In this document: positions 27,125 to 36,577 of the stretch, in pieces
Numbering within the stretch: the stretch's first letter is position 1
Layout of the letters: every line of letters starts with the position of its first letter
From: Gordonia neofelifaecis NRRL B-59395
GTDB lineage: Bacteria > Actinomycetota > Actinomycetes > Mycobacteriales > Mycobacteriaceae
Length of the DNA: 64,000 bases
Assembly: GCF_000192435.1 (NCBI RefSeq)
Contig: NZ_AEUD01000002.1
Span: 1 to 64,000, forward strand
Reading direction: 5' to 3'
Made by a program: the position numbers and the translations under genes
Notes under the pieces: generated by a model
Told to the model about the DNA's origin: nothing
Databases searched by the model: none
The model's input: the letters and a program-made list of their open reading frames with translations, nothing else

Positions 27125-28897
27125 TTACAGCCAGGCCGGGTCCGTGTCCATCGTCGTGCGGTCCAGGGCGGCCAGGAGATCCAACTGCGCGGTCGTCTTG
27201 GGCAGCTCGTAGGTGAAGAAGTACTTCGTCGCGGCCCGCTTGCCCGCGTAGAAGTCATCGGGGCCCGACGCGGCGAGGAACTGGTCGAGCCAGAGCCACG
27301 CGACGACGATGTGACCGGTGGCCTCCAGGTAGGCGGTCGCGTTGGCCAGGGCGAGCGCCGGGTCGCCGGGCGCCCAGACCGCGGCCGTCACCTCACCCAG
27401 GCGGGCGGTCTGCGCGGCCAGCGCCTCGGCGTACCCCGCGGCGTCACCGCCCGCTGAGCGGGCGCGGTCGATGGTCTCGCCGATCGTCTCGGTGAGGACT
27501 GCCAGACCCCGGCCGCCATCCATCACGACTTTGCGGCCGAGCAGATCCAGTCCGTGGATTCCGTGTGCGCCCTCGTGGATCGGGTTGAGCCGGTTGTCGC
27601 GGTAGAACTGCTCGACGTCGAACTCGGTGGTGTAGCCGTAGCCTCCGTGGACCTGGATGGCGAGGCTGTTGGCCTCGAGACACCACTGGCTCGGCCAGCT
27701 CTTGGCGATCGGGGTGAGCACTTCGAGGAGTAGGTGGGCACGGGCGCGGGCCTCGTCGTCCGGTGCGGTCTGCTCCTCGTCGAGCAGGCGTGCGCAGTAC
27801 AGGCCGAGCGCGAGGGCACCTTCGGCATACGACTTCTGCGCCAGCATCATCCGCATGACGTCGGGATGGTCGATGATCGGCACGGGCGGGACGTCGGGGC
27901 CCTTGGCGTCCACCGGGCGGCCCTGCGTGCGGACCTTGGCGTACTCGAGTGACTTCTGGAATCCCGCATAGCCGAGCGCGGTAGCCAGGAAGCCGACCCC
28001 GATCCGGGCCTCGTTCATCATGTTGAACATGTAGAACAGGCCGCGGTGCAGTTCGCCGACCAGGTAGCCGACGGCGCCCGTTCCGTCGCCGAACGAGCCG
28101 TCGCCGAAGTTCAGCAGGGTGTTGGTGGTCCCGCGATTGCCCATCTTGTGGTTGAGACCGACCAGCGCCACGTCGTTCCGGGTGCCGTCCGGCAGGAACT
28201 TGGGGACGATGAACAGGGAGATCCCCTTGACGCCGGGTCCGCCGCCGGGCGCCTTCGCCAGCACCAGATGGACGATGTTCTCGGTCAGTTCGTGGTCGCC
28301 GCCGGAGATCCACATCTTGGTTCCGGTGATGCGGTACGTGCCGTCCGGGGCCGGCGCGGCCTTGGTGGTGATGTCCGCCAACGACGATCCCGCCTGCGGC
28401 TCCGACAGGCACATGGTGCCGAAGTAGCGGCCCTCCAGCATCGGCCGCACCCAGGTGTCGATCTGGTCGGGCGTGCCGTACTTCGCGAGCAGGTTGGCGT
28501 TGCCGACGGTGAGGAAGGCGTACGACGTGGTGGCGGCGTTCGCGGCCTGGAAGATGGTGGTCGACGCGCGGGAGACGGTGTTGGGCAGCTGCATGCCGCC
28601 GATCTCCTCGTCGAACGACGCGGCGATCAGGCCGGCGTCGCCGAACGCCTTCAGCGCCTCGCCGATCTCCGGGATCAGCACCACCTTGCCGTCCGGACCG
28701 ATCTGGGGTTCGGTGCGATCGGCGGTCTTGTTGTGCGGTGCGAACAGCTTGGTCGCCATGTCCTCGGACAGGTCGAGGATGCCGTCGAACGTCTCCCGCG
28801 AGTGCTCGGCGAACCGCTCGCGCTGCGGCAGTTCCAGCGTGTCCAGCCACTCGTAGAGCAGGAAGTCGACGTCGCGGCGGGACAGGTGTTCGGTCAT
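27125..28897 (-). CDS. Acyl-CoA dehydrogenase, FadE5-like
   Basis: A 590-residue acyl-CoA dehydrogenase with the C-terminal extension of the FadE5 group (Rv0244c). The FAD-binding middle domain shows MCLSEPQAGSSLADI and KMWISGGDHELTENIVHLVL. The candidate catalytic Glu is in NPIHEGAHGIHG near residue 440. A helical C-terminal domain of about 130 residues follows. It would perform the first step of beta-oxidation on medium to long acyl-CoA. It begins 15 bp after an SDR gene and is probably co-transcribed with it. Confidence 0.9.
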   Translation of the reverse strand: MTEHLSRRDVDFLLYEWLDTLELPQRERFAEHSRETFDGILDLSEDMATKLFAPHNKTADRTEPQIGPDGKVVLIPEIGEALKAFGDAGLIAASFDEEIGGMQLPNTVSRASTTIFQAANAATTSYAFLTVGNANLLAKYGTPDQIDTWVRPMLEGRYFGTMCLSEPQAGSSLADITTKAAPAPDGTYRITGTKMWISGGDHELTENIVHLVLAKAPGGGPGVKGISLFIVPKFLPDGTRNDVALVGLNHKMGNRGTTNTLLNFGDGSFGDGTGAVGYLVGELHRGLFYMFNMMNEARIGVGFLATALGYAGFQKSLEYAKVRTQGRPVDAKGPDVPPVPIIDHPDVMRMMLAQKSYAEGALALGLYCARLLDEEQTAPDDEARARAHLLLEVLTPIAKSWPSQWCLEANSLAIQVHGGYGYTTEFDVEQFYRDNRLNPIHEGAHGIHGLDLLGRKVVMDGGRGLAVLTETIGETIDRARSAGGDAAGYAEALAAQTARLGEVTAAVWAPGDPALALANATAYLEATGHIVVAWLWLDQFLAASGPDDFYAGKRAATKYFFTYELPKTTAQLDLLAALDRTTMDTDPAWL

Positions 28898-28911
28898 GCC
28901 CGACAGGTTAC

Positions 28912-29769
28912 TCAGATTCCTAAGCGGTTGATCAGCTGACCGGCGAGGCGTGGGGACACGCCGCCGATGGCCCGCAGCACCAGGGCGTAGCGGGGATACA
29001 GCTCTGCGGGACGGGTATCGACCGCGCGGACCAGCCAGTCCGCGGCCTCGTCGCTGGTCAGCGCCGGCGCGTCGGCGTATGCGGCCGTCGGTGCGATCAT
29101 CGGGGTCCGGACCAGGGGGAATCCGGCATTGGTCACGACGACGCCGGTGCCCGCGCATTCGGCGTCCAGCGAGCGACCGAAGGCCGCGAGGGCGGCCTTC
29201 GACGCGTGATAGGCGCCGAACTTCGGCATCGCGCCCGCGCTCACACCCCAGGTGACCACGTTGACGATCTGACCGTCGCCGGCGTCGATCATCGCGGGCA
29301 GCAGTCCGAGGATCAGCTGGACCGGTCCGAAGTAGTTGAGGGCCATGGTGCGCTGGTAGTCGTGGAAACGGTCGACGGTGTCGAGCGTGGAACGACGGAT
29401 GGACCGGCCCGCGTTGTTGACCAGGACGTCCGGCGCGCCGAACCGCGCGAGAATCTCATCGGCGAGACGCTTCGCGTCGTCCGGATCGGAGAGGTCCGCG
29501 GTGATCGGGGTGGCACTGCCGCCGTCGACCGCGATCGAATCGCAGACGGCGTCGAGGGCCTCCAGATGACGTGCCACGGCGACGACGGTCGCCCCGCGGG
29601 CGGCGAACCTGCGTGCCGCGGCCTCGCCGATGCCGGACGATGCGCCCGTGACGATGACGGTGGCGCCGGTCAGATCTCGCTGCTGTTCGCCGAGGAGGTG
29701 CCGGAGTTCATCGAGGGTCTGCGGCGGGTTCAGCAGCGCGCCACGAACCGCGCGCACAATCGGGTTCAC
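28912..29769 (-). CDS. Short-chain dehydrogenase/reductase
   Basis: A 285-residue SDR of the classical type. The cofactor motif is TGASSGIG near residues 41-48, followed by NNAG near 119-122 and the catalytic YHASK near 187-191. An N-terminal extension of about 35 residues (ALLNPPQTLDELRHLLG) precedes the Rossmann domain. GTG at 29769 overlaps the stop of the small upstream gene. It lies before the FadE5-like dehydrogenase, so it may act on a lipid-derived alcohol or ketone. Confidence 0.9.
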   Translation of the reverse strand: MNPIVRAVRGALLNPPQTLDELRHLLGEQQRDLTGATVIVTGASSGIGEAAARRFAARGATVVAVARHLEALDAVCDSIAVDGGSATPITADLSDPDDAKRLADEILARFGAPDVLVNNAGRSIRRSTLDTVDRFHDYQRTMALNYFGPVQLILGLLPAMIDAGDGQIVNVVTWGVSAGAMPKFGAYHASKAALAAFGRSLDAECAGTGVVVTNAGFPLVRTPMIAPTAAYADAPALTSDEAADWLVRAVDTRPAELYPRYALVLRAIGGVSPRLAGQLINRLGI

Positions 29770-29996
29770 TTGTACTGCTTGATGACCCGGAGAGCTTCGT
29801 CGGCGTCGACGTTCTTGGCGACGAGCTTGCCGTTCTTGACCTTGCGGATGCTGTACAGGTCACGCTTCTTCGCGTCGGCGACGTGGAGGCCGGCCTTCTT
29901 GGCCTTCTTGTTGAGATCTTCCAGCACGACAGGATCGTAACGCGTGAAGGTGAACATACTCGACCGGTAGGCCGGGATCACCTCTCTGCTCGACAT
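29766..29996 (-). CDS. Small basic protein, unknown
   Basis: A 76-residue Lys-rich protein. After residue 14 it reads as a compact alpha/beta segment with repeated Lys pairs (NKKAKKAGLHVADAKKRD). An in-frame ATG at 29957 gives a 63-residue version that may be the true start. Its stop overlaps the SDR start (GTGA), which supports real translation. No family is recognised; a nucleic-acid-binding role is possible from charge alone. Confidence 0.6.
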   Translation of the reverse strand: MSSREVIPAYRSSMFTFTRYDPVVLEDLNKKAKKAGLHVADAKKRDLYSIRKVKNGKLVAKNVDADEALRVIKQYK

Positions 29997-30011
29997 CGTC
30001 GCAGGTCGCAG

Positions 30012-31433
30012 TCACCGCCTCGGGGTGATCTGTACGCGCACTTGACGATTGGATTCGGCCCGGATCAGTGCCTTGCCCGACTCGTCGACGGAGTACGAAC
30101 CGCCCGAGACGTCGACTTCGAATCCGTCCGGACAGTGGACGTCGGACACGTAGATCACCGTCGGTGCGGTGATGCGCGGGTCGGGGACGAAGGTGTAGTC
30201 GAACGCGCCGGTCCGGGAGTCGAAGGTCATCGACAGCGGCCGGCCCGCCGTCGCCTGCGGGTAGGTGCGGACGAGGCTGCGTCCCACCGCGCCGCCGAGC
30301 GGATCCGGCCGCGTGCGACCCTCGGTGTACCTAGAGTTGTAGTGCCAGTACATCCAGCCCGAATTGCGCCGGTCGGCCCGTGAGAGCGTGTTCTCCAGCA
30401 CCGTCGGATCGACGTCGCCGAACTCCGTGATCACCACCGGGCGTCCCGTTCGCCGGCGTACTTCGTCGACGTGCGTCCACGTCAGGTCCTGCTGCGCGCC
30501 GCACAGTGCGGTCGCCTCCTTCGGCAGGCCGAGGTAGATCGCCAGCTGCGACGGGATGCAGTAGTCGTGCGGGGCGATCACCACATTGCCGAATCGGCGG
30601 CCCGCGATGCCGAGGTACGACGGCATCATCTGGTTCCAGGTGACGTTGGGTTCCCAGTACACGGGGACCGTCGGGTCGACTCGGCGGATGCGTCCGGTCA
30701 GACGCTCCAGAGCGCGCTGATACTGACGGTCGAACAGCGGACACCCGAACGGGAAGCACGTGACGGCCGCCGTGCCCGGCCACGGTTCGTTGAGCAGTTC
30801 GATGCCGAGCAACCCGGGACGCCCTCGCAAGGCACCCGCCAGCGCGGCGAGCGCGTCGCCCAGATGATCGAGGACGCCGTACCGATTCGACCAGACCTCG
30901 TCCCAGGCGGCGTTCATGCTCGGCATCAGGTAGAAGAGCGGGAAGCCCGGGTTGGGCTCGCCAGGTCCGGGGCGGGCCCGCAGCGACCAGGCCGGGAAGC
31001 CGTTCCCGCCCCACGGCGACGACAATCCGTCCTGATGGTTGTCGAGCAGCGTGCGGATCCCGTGAGCGGAGAGCGTGTCGACCACGCGGACCACCCGGCC
31101 GATGTAGGCGGTGTCGATGACACCCTCGGTCGGCATCAACCCGTCGAACGAGACGCCGAGCCGGACGGCGTTGATGCCGTGGCGCGACAGATCCGCGGCG
31201 TCGCGTTCGGTGAGTGTGATGCCGTCGCCGGGCTCGATGTACGGCGTCGTCTTGTCGACGTTGTTCACGCCGTGGATCAGGACGGTGCGGCCCTGGTCGT
31301 CGACGAGACGGCCGTCGCGGGCGGTGATGCGGTCGGGGGTGCCCGGCGCGGCGAGGACCGGCGCGGCCGCCGTTCCGGTCAGCACCAGGACGGTGGTCAT
31401 CGCGATCAACACCGCTTGCACAGTCGTCTTCAT
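30012..31433 (-). CDS. Secreted GH5 hydrolase, endoglycoceramidase-like
   Basis: A 473-residue exported glycoside hydrolase. The signal peptide covers about residues 1-30, ending near VLAAPG. The GH5 acid/base is Glu216 in LLNEPWPG, and the nucleophile is Glu337 in VVITEFGD. The LLNEPWPGTA segment and the C-terminal beta domain of roughly 80 residues resemble Rhodococcus endoglycoceramidases, which cleave glycosphingolipid headgroups from ceramide. Substrate is inferred from similarity only. It faces the divergent DUF3089 gene across 144 bp. Confidence 0.88.
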   Translation of the reverse strand: MKTTVQAVLIAMTTVLVLTGTAAAPVLAAPGTPDRITARDGRLVDDQGRTVLIHGVNNVDKTTPYIEPGDGITLTERDAADLSRHGINAVRLGVSFDGLMPTEGVIDTAYIGRVVRVVDTLSAHGIRTLLDNHQDGLSSPWGGNGFPAWSLRARPGPGEPNPGFPLFYLMPSMNAAWDEVWSNRYGVLDHLGDALAALAGALRGRPGLLGIELLNEPWPGTAAVTCFPFGCPLFDRQYQRALERLTGRIRRVDPTVPVYWEPNVTWNQMMPSYLGIAGRRFGNVVIAPHDYCIPSQLAIYLGLPKEATALCGAQQDLTWTHVDEVRRRTGRPVVITEFGDVDPTVLENTLSRADRRNSGWMYWHYNSRYTEGRTRPDPLGGAVGRSLVRTYPQATAGRPLSMTFDSRTGAFDYTFVPDPRITAPTVIYVSDVHCPDGFEVDVSGGSYSVDESGKALIRAESNRQVRVQITPRR

Positions 31434-31577
31434 CAACCGAGGAGTTCCTTGTCGAGGGAATCGGAATCGAATGAGACGCCTGCGGACACACCGTCTAGCC
31501 AGTACCGTACGAACGAACTGTCGCGCGGGGCGAGACGCTGGCACGAAATGCGGCAACGAAAACGAGGGGGCGGCAAC

Positions 31578-32744
31578 ATGATCGGTTCGATCCTGCGACG
31601 AGCGGTCGTCGGACTACTTGCGACGACGGCGATGGTGGCGGGCGCGACGGTGATCGCACCGGACTCGTCGGCACGACCGCAAGGCGGCACTGAATGGCTG
31701 TGTCATCCGGGTCTGAAGCACGATCCCTGCGATCTGCCGAACGATACGACCGACGTCGGAACCGGTGTGACGACGCCCGCGACGAAGGTCGCCGACTCCG
31801 ATCGGAAGGTCGACTGCTTCTACGTCTATCCCACGGTGACCGACCAGCCGTCGTTCATCGCGGACCGTCGCCCTGCTCCTCCGGTCGAATCGATCGCTCG
31901 TTTCCAGGCGGCGCGATTCAACTCGCAGTGCCGGGTCTTCGCGCCGGTCTACCGGCAGATGACGCTGTGGGGACTCTCGCCCGCGGCGATGGCGTCGTGG
32001 GTGGGCAACCGCGACCTGCCGAACATCGGCTACGGCGACGTGCTGCGTGCGTGGCGCGACTACCTGCGCAACGACAACCACGGCCGCGGAGTGATCTTCA
32101 TCGGCCATTCGCAGGGAACGATGATGCTCCGGAAGCTGCTCCGGGAACAGGTCGATCCCGATCCGGCGATGCGCAGCCGCGTGGTGGGTGCATTCCTGCT
32201 CGGCGGCAACGTGATGACCGCCCGCGGGCGAACGACCGGGGGCGACTTCCGGCATCTCCCGGTCTGCACCCGACGTGGCGAGTACGGCTGCGTGACGGCC
32301 TATTCGACGGAGTTGATCGGTCTGCCGTCGCTGTTCGGGAACGCCTCCCTCGACGCGCTGAGCACACCGATGAACCTGCCGACCGGTCCCGCCTATCAGG
32401 TGGCGTGCACCGATCCGACGACGCTCAGCGGCGAGCGCCGTCCGGTCGGCGCGACCGTCCCGAGCAAACCGTACGCGATGAGCCTGATCGCGATCCTGAT
32501 GAAGTACACGACCTTCCCACAGGACCTTCCGACGTCGTCGTCCACGTGGACCACCGGCCCGGGACGGGCCACCGTGAAGTGCACCGACACCCTCGGCTTC
32601 CATCGCCTGCACATCACGATGGTGAAACCGCAACAGGTCAACGAACTGCCGCTGTTCGACACCCACCTGCTCGACGTGAACCTCGGCCTCGATCGGCTCG
32701 TCGACATCGCACGGCAGCAGATCGCGGCGTACGGGGAGCGGTGA
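31578..32744 (+). CDS. Secreted DUF3089 lipase-like protein
   Basis: A 388-residue exported alpha/beta hydrolase of the DUF3089 family. A signal peptide covers about residues 1-32 (ending DSSARPQG). Conserved features are VDCFYVYPTV, QCRVFAPVYRQ and the GHSQG elbow with Ser178. Several Cys residues suggest disulfides. The His is probably in GFHRLHITMV. It may hydrolyse extracellular esters. It is divergent from the GH5 gene, which could mean joint regulation for lipid scavenging. Confidence 0.87.
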   Translation: MIGSILRRAVVGLLATTAMVAGATVIAPDSSARPQGGTEWLCHPGLKHDPCDLPNDTTDVGTGVTTPATKVADSDRKVDCFYVYPTVTDQPSFIADRRPAPPVESIARFQAARFNSQCRVFAPVYRQMTLWGLSPAAMASWVGNRDLPNIGYGDVLRAWRDYLRNDNHGRGVIFIGHSQGTMMLRKLLREQVDPDPAMRSRVVGAFLLGGNVMTARGRTTGGDFRHLPVCTRRGEYGCVTAYSTELIGLPSLFGNASLDALSTPMNLPTGPAYQVACTDPTTLSGERRPVGATVPSKPYAMSLIAILMKYTTFPQDLPTSSSTWTTGPGRATVKCTDTLGFHRLHITMVKPQQVNELPLFDTHLLDVNLGLDRLVDIARQQIAAYGER

Positions 32745-32779
32745 GGACGGTCGCTCAGGCTGGTCGATCACCCTGGTGG

Positions 32780-32841
32780 GGCGGACCTTCCCACTAACTC
32801 GTCGGGCGCAGCCCTTGAGGCTCGATACCTTGGGGTCCGCC
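32780..32841. repeat. Short inverted repeat between convergent genes
   Basis: GGCGGACC at 32780-32787 pairs with GGTCCGCC at 32834-32841, around a 46-base loop. It fills the gap between two convergent genes and may act as a weak terminator. The arms are only 8 bases, so chance is possible. Confidence 0.3.
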
Positions 32842-32842
32842 T

Positions 32843-33547
32843 TCAGCTCTCGGGGCGGGCCGGCCCCTCCAGCGCGACGCGCAGTCGCTGCTCCAACTCC
32901 GCGGCACCGGCCGCGGGGAGGTCGATCAGTCCGTCGAGTTCCCGCCGTGCCCGAGCATAGGCCTGCTGCCGTTCCTGAGGACTGGCGCCCTCGTTGGAAG
33001 CGAGGTTCAGCAGTCGCTGTGCGCGGGCGAGGCGTTCCTGCTCGGGTGGGCTGAAGTCGCCTCGCCGACGGCGGCGCGCCTCCTTCTCCGCGAGATCGAG
33101 CGCGGTCGTGTAACCGTGCACTGCGTCACGGTACGCCTCGACCGCGGCGGGCGACGACTCGTCGTCGCCGGTGGGACGCAACAGTTCGGCACGGCTGCGC
33201 GCCCGGTGGAACTCGGTCGTCAACGGCTCTCGCAGATCGATCAGCATCGGATAGTCGAGGATCGTCGCGAGGTCGGTCTCGTAGGCGAACCAGCGGTCGT
33301 CGGTGCGCTGATGCTCGGCGACGGCGCGGTGCAGTTCGCGTTGCACGGTCGCGGCGTCGACTCGTCCCTGGCCCGCGGCCTTGGCGACGGCGACCTTCGC
33401 CTCCTGCTTGATCCGGAACCGCTCGAGGCTGCGCTCGGCCCGGCGCTCGTTCCACGCGCCGAGCGCACGGGCGATGCCCCCGATCGTCCCGCCGAAGACG
33501 AAGATCAACCACCAGTACTGTCCGATCGCGCCCATCATGCCGCCCAC
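32843..33547 (-). CDS. Membrane-anchored hypothetical protein
   Basis: A 234-residue protein with one N-terminal membrane segment (about 8-30), then a basic and charged cytoplasmic region likely to be mostly helical. It is rich in Arg, Glu and Ala (ERRAERSLERF, EKEARRRRRGD). GTG at 33547 and ATG at 33538 are both possible. No enzyme motif is recognised. Similar proteins are conserved in Mycobacteriales without an assigned role. Confidence 0.72.
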   Translation of the reverse strand: MGGMMGAIGQYWWLIFVFGGTIGGIARALGAWNERRAERSLERFRIKQEAKVAVAKAAGQGRVDAATVQRELHRAVAEHQRTDDRWFAYETDLATILDYPMLIDLREPLTTEFHRARSRAELLRPTGDDESSPAAVEAYRDAVHGYTTALDLAEKEARRRRRGDFSPPEQERLARAQRLLNLASNEGASPQERQQAYARARRELDGLIDLPAAGAAELEQRLRVALEGPARPES

Positions 33548-33605
33548 GGTTTCAGGGTACTGCGACCCGCGACCGGCGATCGGGCGTCGAATTCGGGCGG
33601 CCCGA

Positions 33606-34226
33606 TCAGACGGGCAGACCGTGCTCCATGAGATCGAGCGCGGCGAGCAACTCGTCCAGTGACGTGAGCCCGGCGTCGGCGATGTCAGTCAGGTGGAACA
33701 TCACGCCCGACACCGCGGACACGAAGACCCGCAGCCGGAAGTCGTCGCGCGCGACCCCGAGGTAGTCCGCGAAGTAGTCGGTGCCCTCGGAGATCACGCG
33801 GTCCGACTCCAACTGATATGTCGCGCGCAGCGTCGGCTCGCTGTGCAGGATTCGGTACCGCTCGGGGTTGGCCGCCCACTCGTCGTTCTCCGCGAGCCGG
33901 TACATCCGTGTGACGAGTTCGCGGACCAGGTCGAAGTGATTCAGTCCCGCCGGGATCTCGCTGAGGATGGCCTCGCGCTCGTCGTCCAGGTCGTCACTGA
34001 TGATCACCTGTTCCTTCGACTGGAAGTAGCGGAAGAACGTCGTATGCGAGACGTTGGCCGCCTCCGCGATCTGCGCGACGGTGGTCGCCTCGTAGCCCTG
34101 CTCGTTGAAGAGCGACAGCGCTGCTGCCCGGATGTCTGCACGAGTCTGCGCCTTCTGGCGCTCGCGCAAACCGGGCCGCGGCCCCGGGGAGGTTCCCGGG
34201 GCCGCGGCGGTCGGATTGTCGTTCAT
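33606..34226 (-). CDS. TetR-family regulator of the MMPL exporter
   Basis: A 206-residue TetR regulator. The helix-turn-helix is in TTVAQIAEAANVSHTTFFRYF near residues 47-67. The C-terminal domain binds an unknown ligand. It lies 9 bp after the MMPL transporter on the same strand, so the pair forms an operon, and it probably binds the overlapping palindromes at 36496-36517 to control both genes. Confidence 0.88.
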   Translation of the reverse strand: MNDNPTAAAPGTSPGPRPGLRERQKAQTRADIRAAALSLFNEQGYEATTVAQIAEAANVSHTTFFRYFQSKEQVIISDDLDDEREAILSEIPAGLNHFDLVRELVTRMYRLAENDEWAANPERYRILHSEPTLRATYQLESDRVISEGTDYFADYLGVARDDFRLRVFVSAVSGVMFHLTDIADAGLTSLDELLAALDLMEHGLPV

Positions 34227-34235
34227 GTCCGTACT

Positions 34236-36494
34236 CTATGCCGCGCCGGTCGGCGTCGGCTCGGGGCTCTCGTCGCCGCCGACCGCGACTTCGGTCTCGG
34301 TGGCGGGGAGGCCGCGGTCGCGGACCTTCTCGCCTTCGATGTCGAAGTTGATCACCAGCTTGTCGAGCCATCGGGGCAGACCCCAGGCACGGTCGCCGAG
34401 CAGGGCCAGCAGACCCGGAACGATGACCATGCGGACCAGGAAGGCGTCGAAGAACACGGCGATCGCGAGTGCGAAGCCCATCATCTTGGCGGTGGTGTCC
34501 GGTGACAGCATGAACGCGGCGAACACGCTGATCATGATGATCGCGGCCGAGACCACCACGCGGGCGCCGTGACGGTAGCCGGCGACGATCGCGTCCTTCG
34601 CCTTCATCCCGTGGATGTACTCCTCGCGCATGCGGGTCACCAGGAACACCTGGTAGTCCATCGCGAGGCCGAAGACCACGCCGATCAGGAAGATCGGCAG
34701 GAACGACAGCAGCGGCTTGGTGTGGTCGATCAGCCCGAACGTGCCGTCGGTGAAGATCGCCGTGGTGATGCCGAACGTCGCCAACATCGAGAACACGAAG
34801 CCGAGCGTGCCGATCAGCGGCACCCAGATGGACCGGAAGACGCCGATCATGATCAGGAACGCCAGTCCGACGACCACGACGAGGTACGGGATCAGCGCCT
34901 TGTCGAGCTTGGCGGACAGATCCGACATGATCGCGGTCTGGCCGCCGACGTGGATCTCGGCGCCCTTGGCCTCGATGGTGCCGGAGGTGTCGCGGATCGC
35001 CTCGACGAGATCATGGGTCGCCGGCGCGGACGGCGCACTCGTCGGTGTCACCATGATCATCGCCGAGTTCGCGCCCGCGTTCGGGTTCTGCGGCGACGTG
35101 CCGTTGCCGATCCAGGTGACCGTCTCCGGTGCGGCGACGCCGGGCAGTTCCTTGATCTTCGCGACGGCGGTGTTCGCGGCGTCGTCGATCGTGCCCTCAT
35201 CGGTGTGCATGACGACCACCAGCGGACCGGCGACGCCCTCGCCGAAGCCCTTGGCGAGGAGTTCCTGCCCGGCGACCTGGTCATCGGTGACGGTGTCCAT
35301 GCCGAGGGTCATGTTCTTGATCGGGATGGCCGCCGCGATCAGGATCGCGAGACCGGCGATGACGAACGGAATCGGCTTCTTGACGAGGGTGCGGCCGAAC
35401 TTGACGCCCAGCGTGTCGTGATCGGGCGACGGCTCCGCGTGCTTGATCCACGGGATCCGCGGCTTGAACGCGAAGCGACCGAACGCGCCGAGGAGCGCCG
35501 GGATGAAGGTGAGGGCGGCGAGTACCGCGACCAGGATCGCGACGGCGGCGCCGAGACCCATCTGGGTGATGATCGGGATGCCGATGACCATCAGGGCGGC
35601 CACCGCGATGATGACCGTCAGGCCGGCGAAGACCACGGCGGATCCCGCGGTGCCGACCGCGCGGCCCGCGGCGTCGGCGCGGTCGCCGCCGCGTCCGGCC
35701 TCGGACCGGTAGCGCGAGACGATGAACAGGGCGTAGTCGATCGAGACGGCGATGCCCAGCATGGTGATGATCGCGGTCGCGGCCTGGTTGATCGACAGGA
35801 CCTCGGCCGACAGGGTCACGAGCATCATGGTGAGTCCGACGCCGACGATGCCGGTGACCAGCGGGATGAACGCGGCGATCAGGGCGCCGAAGGCGACGAT
35901 CATGATGACGAACGCGATGGCGAAGCCGATCAGTTCGGCCTTGCCGGCCTGCTCCTGCGCGGACATGACGCCGCCGGTGGCTTCGATCTGCAGTCCGTCT
36001 CCGCGATGCTTCTCGAGCACGTCGAGCAACTGGTCCTTCGTGGCGACGTCGACGTCCATCAGGTTGATCTTCTGATGGACGCTGATCAAGCCGATCTTGC
36101 CGTTGTCGCCGACGACGGCGGTGGCCATCTCGGGCTTGGCGGCGGCGACGGCGAGGGGGTCGTACACGGACGCGGCCTCGACCTTGTCGAGCTTCTTGAG
36201 GTCGGTCACCAGCGATTCGAGCTGCTGGGTGTGATTGGCGAGCCCGTCTTCGGCAGCCACCACGACGATGGTCGACGGCTCTTCCTGCTGCTTGTTCTGA
36301 GCGGGGAAGTTCTCCTTCAGCTGCTCCATCGCGACACCGCCGTCGGTGCCCGGCAGGTCGAAGTCCTGTGCGAACTTCGGCTGCAGCGCGCTCACCGCAC
36401 CCGCGACGACCACCAGCGCGGCCACCCAGGCGGCGAGCACCCACCACTTGTGCCGGAATGAGAACCGTCCGACGCGGTAGAGAATCGATGACAT
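34236..36494 (-). CDS. MMPL-family RND transporter
   Basis: A 752-residue membrane transporter of the MMPL/RND type. One membrane segment near the N-terminus is followed by a large periplasmic loop, then a group of five segments. This layout is repeated in the second half, giving about 12 in total. Proteins of this family export lipids or siderophores, or expel drugs. ATG at 36494 lies only 2 bp from a palindromic operator, with no visible ribosome site, so the transcript may be leaderless. It is followed by its TetR gene. Confidence 0.93.
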   Translation of the reverse strand: MSSILYRVGRFSFRHKWWVLAAWVAALVVVAGAVSALQPKFAQDFDLPGTDGGVAMEQLKENFPAQNKQQEEPSTIVVVAAEDGLANHTQQLESLVTDLKKLDKVEAASVYDPLAVAAAKPEMATAVVGDNGKIGLISVHQKINLMDVDVATKDQLLDVLEKHRGDGLQIEATGGVMSAQEQAGKAELIGFAIAFVIMIVAFGALIAAFIPLVTGIVGVGLTMMLVTLSAEVLSINQAATAIITMLGIAVSIDYALFIVSRYRSEAGRGGDRADAAGRAVGTAGSAVVFAGLTVIIAVAALMVIGIPIITQMGLGAAVAILVAVLAALTFIPALLGAFGRFAFKPRIPWIKHAEPSPDHDTLGVKFGRTLVKKPIPFVIAGLAILIAAAIPIKNMTLGMDTVTDDQVAGQELLAKGFGEGVAGPLVVVMHTDEGTIDDAANTAVAKIKELPGVAAPETVTWIGNGTSPQNPNAGANSAMIMVTPTSAPSAPATHDLVEAIRDTSGTIEAKGAEIHVGGQTAIMSDLSAKLDKALIPYLVVVVGLAFLIMIGVFRSIWVPLIGTLGFVFSMLATFGITTAIFTDGTFGLIDHTKPLLSFLPIFLIGVVFGLAMDYQVFLVTRMREEYIHGMKAKDAIVAGYRHGARVVVSAAIIMISVFAAFMLSPDTTAKMMGFALAIAVFFDAFLVRMVIVPGLLALLGDRAWGLPRWLDKLVINFDIEGEKVRDRGLPATETEVAVGGDESPEPTPTGAA

Positions 36495-36495
36495 G

Positions 36496-36517
36496 CTAAC
36501 GATTGTTAGTCACTAAC
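36496..36517. promoter_or_regulatory. Overlapping palindromes upstream of MMPL
   Basis: CTAAC-GATT-GTTAG (36496-36509) overlaps GTTAG-TCA-CTAAC (36505-36517). The alternating half-sites form a strong TetR-type operator directly before the MMPL start codon. Binding there would cover the promoter or transcription start. Confidence 0.75.
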
Positions 36518-36577
36518 ACTTTCGCTGCAAGTGGTGGTGATCGCCTTCACGGCGCGGGCGGCGATGTGATCTGGAGG

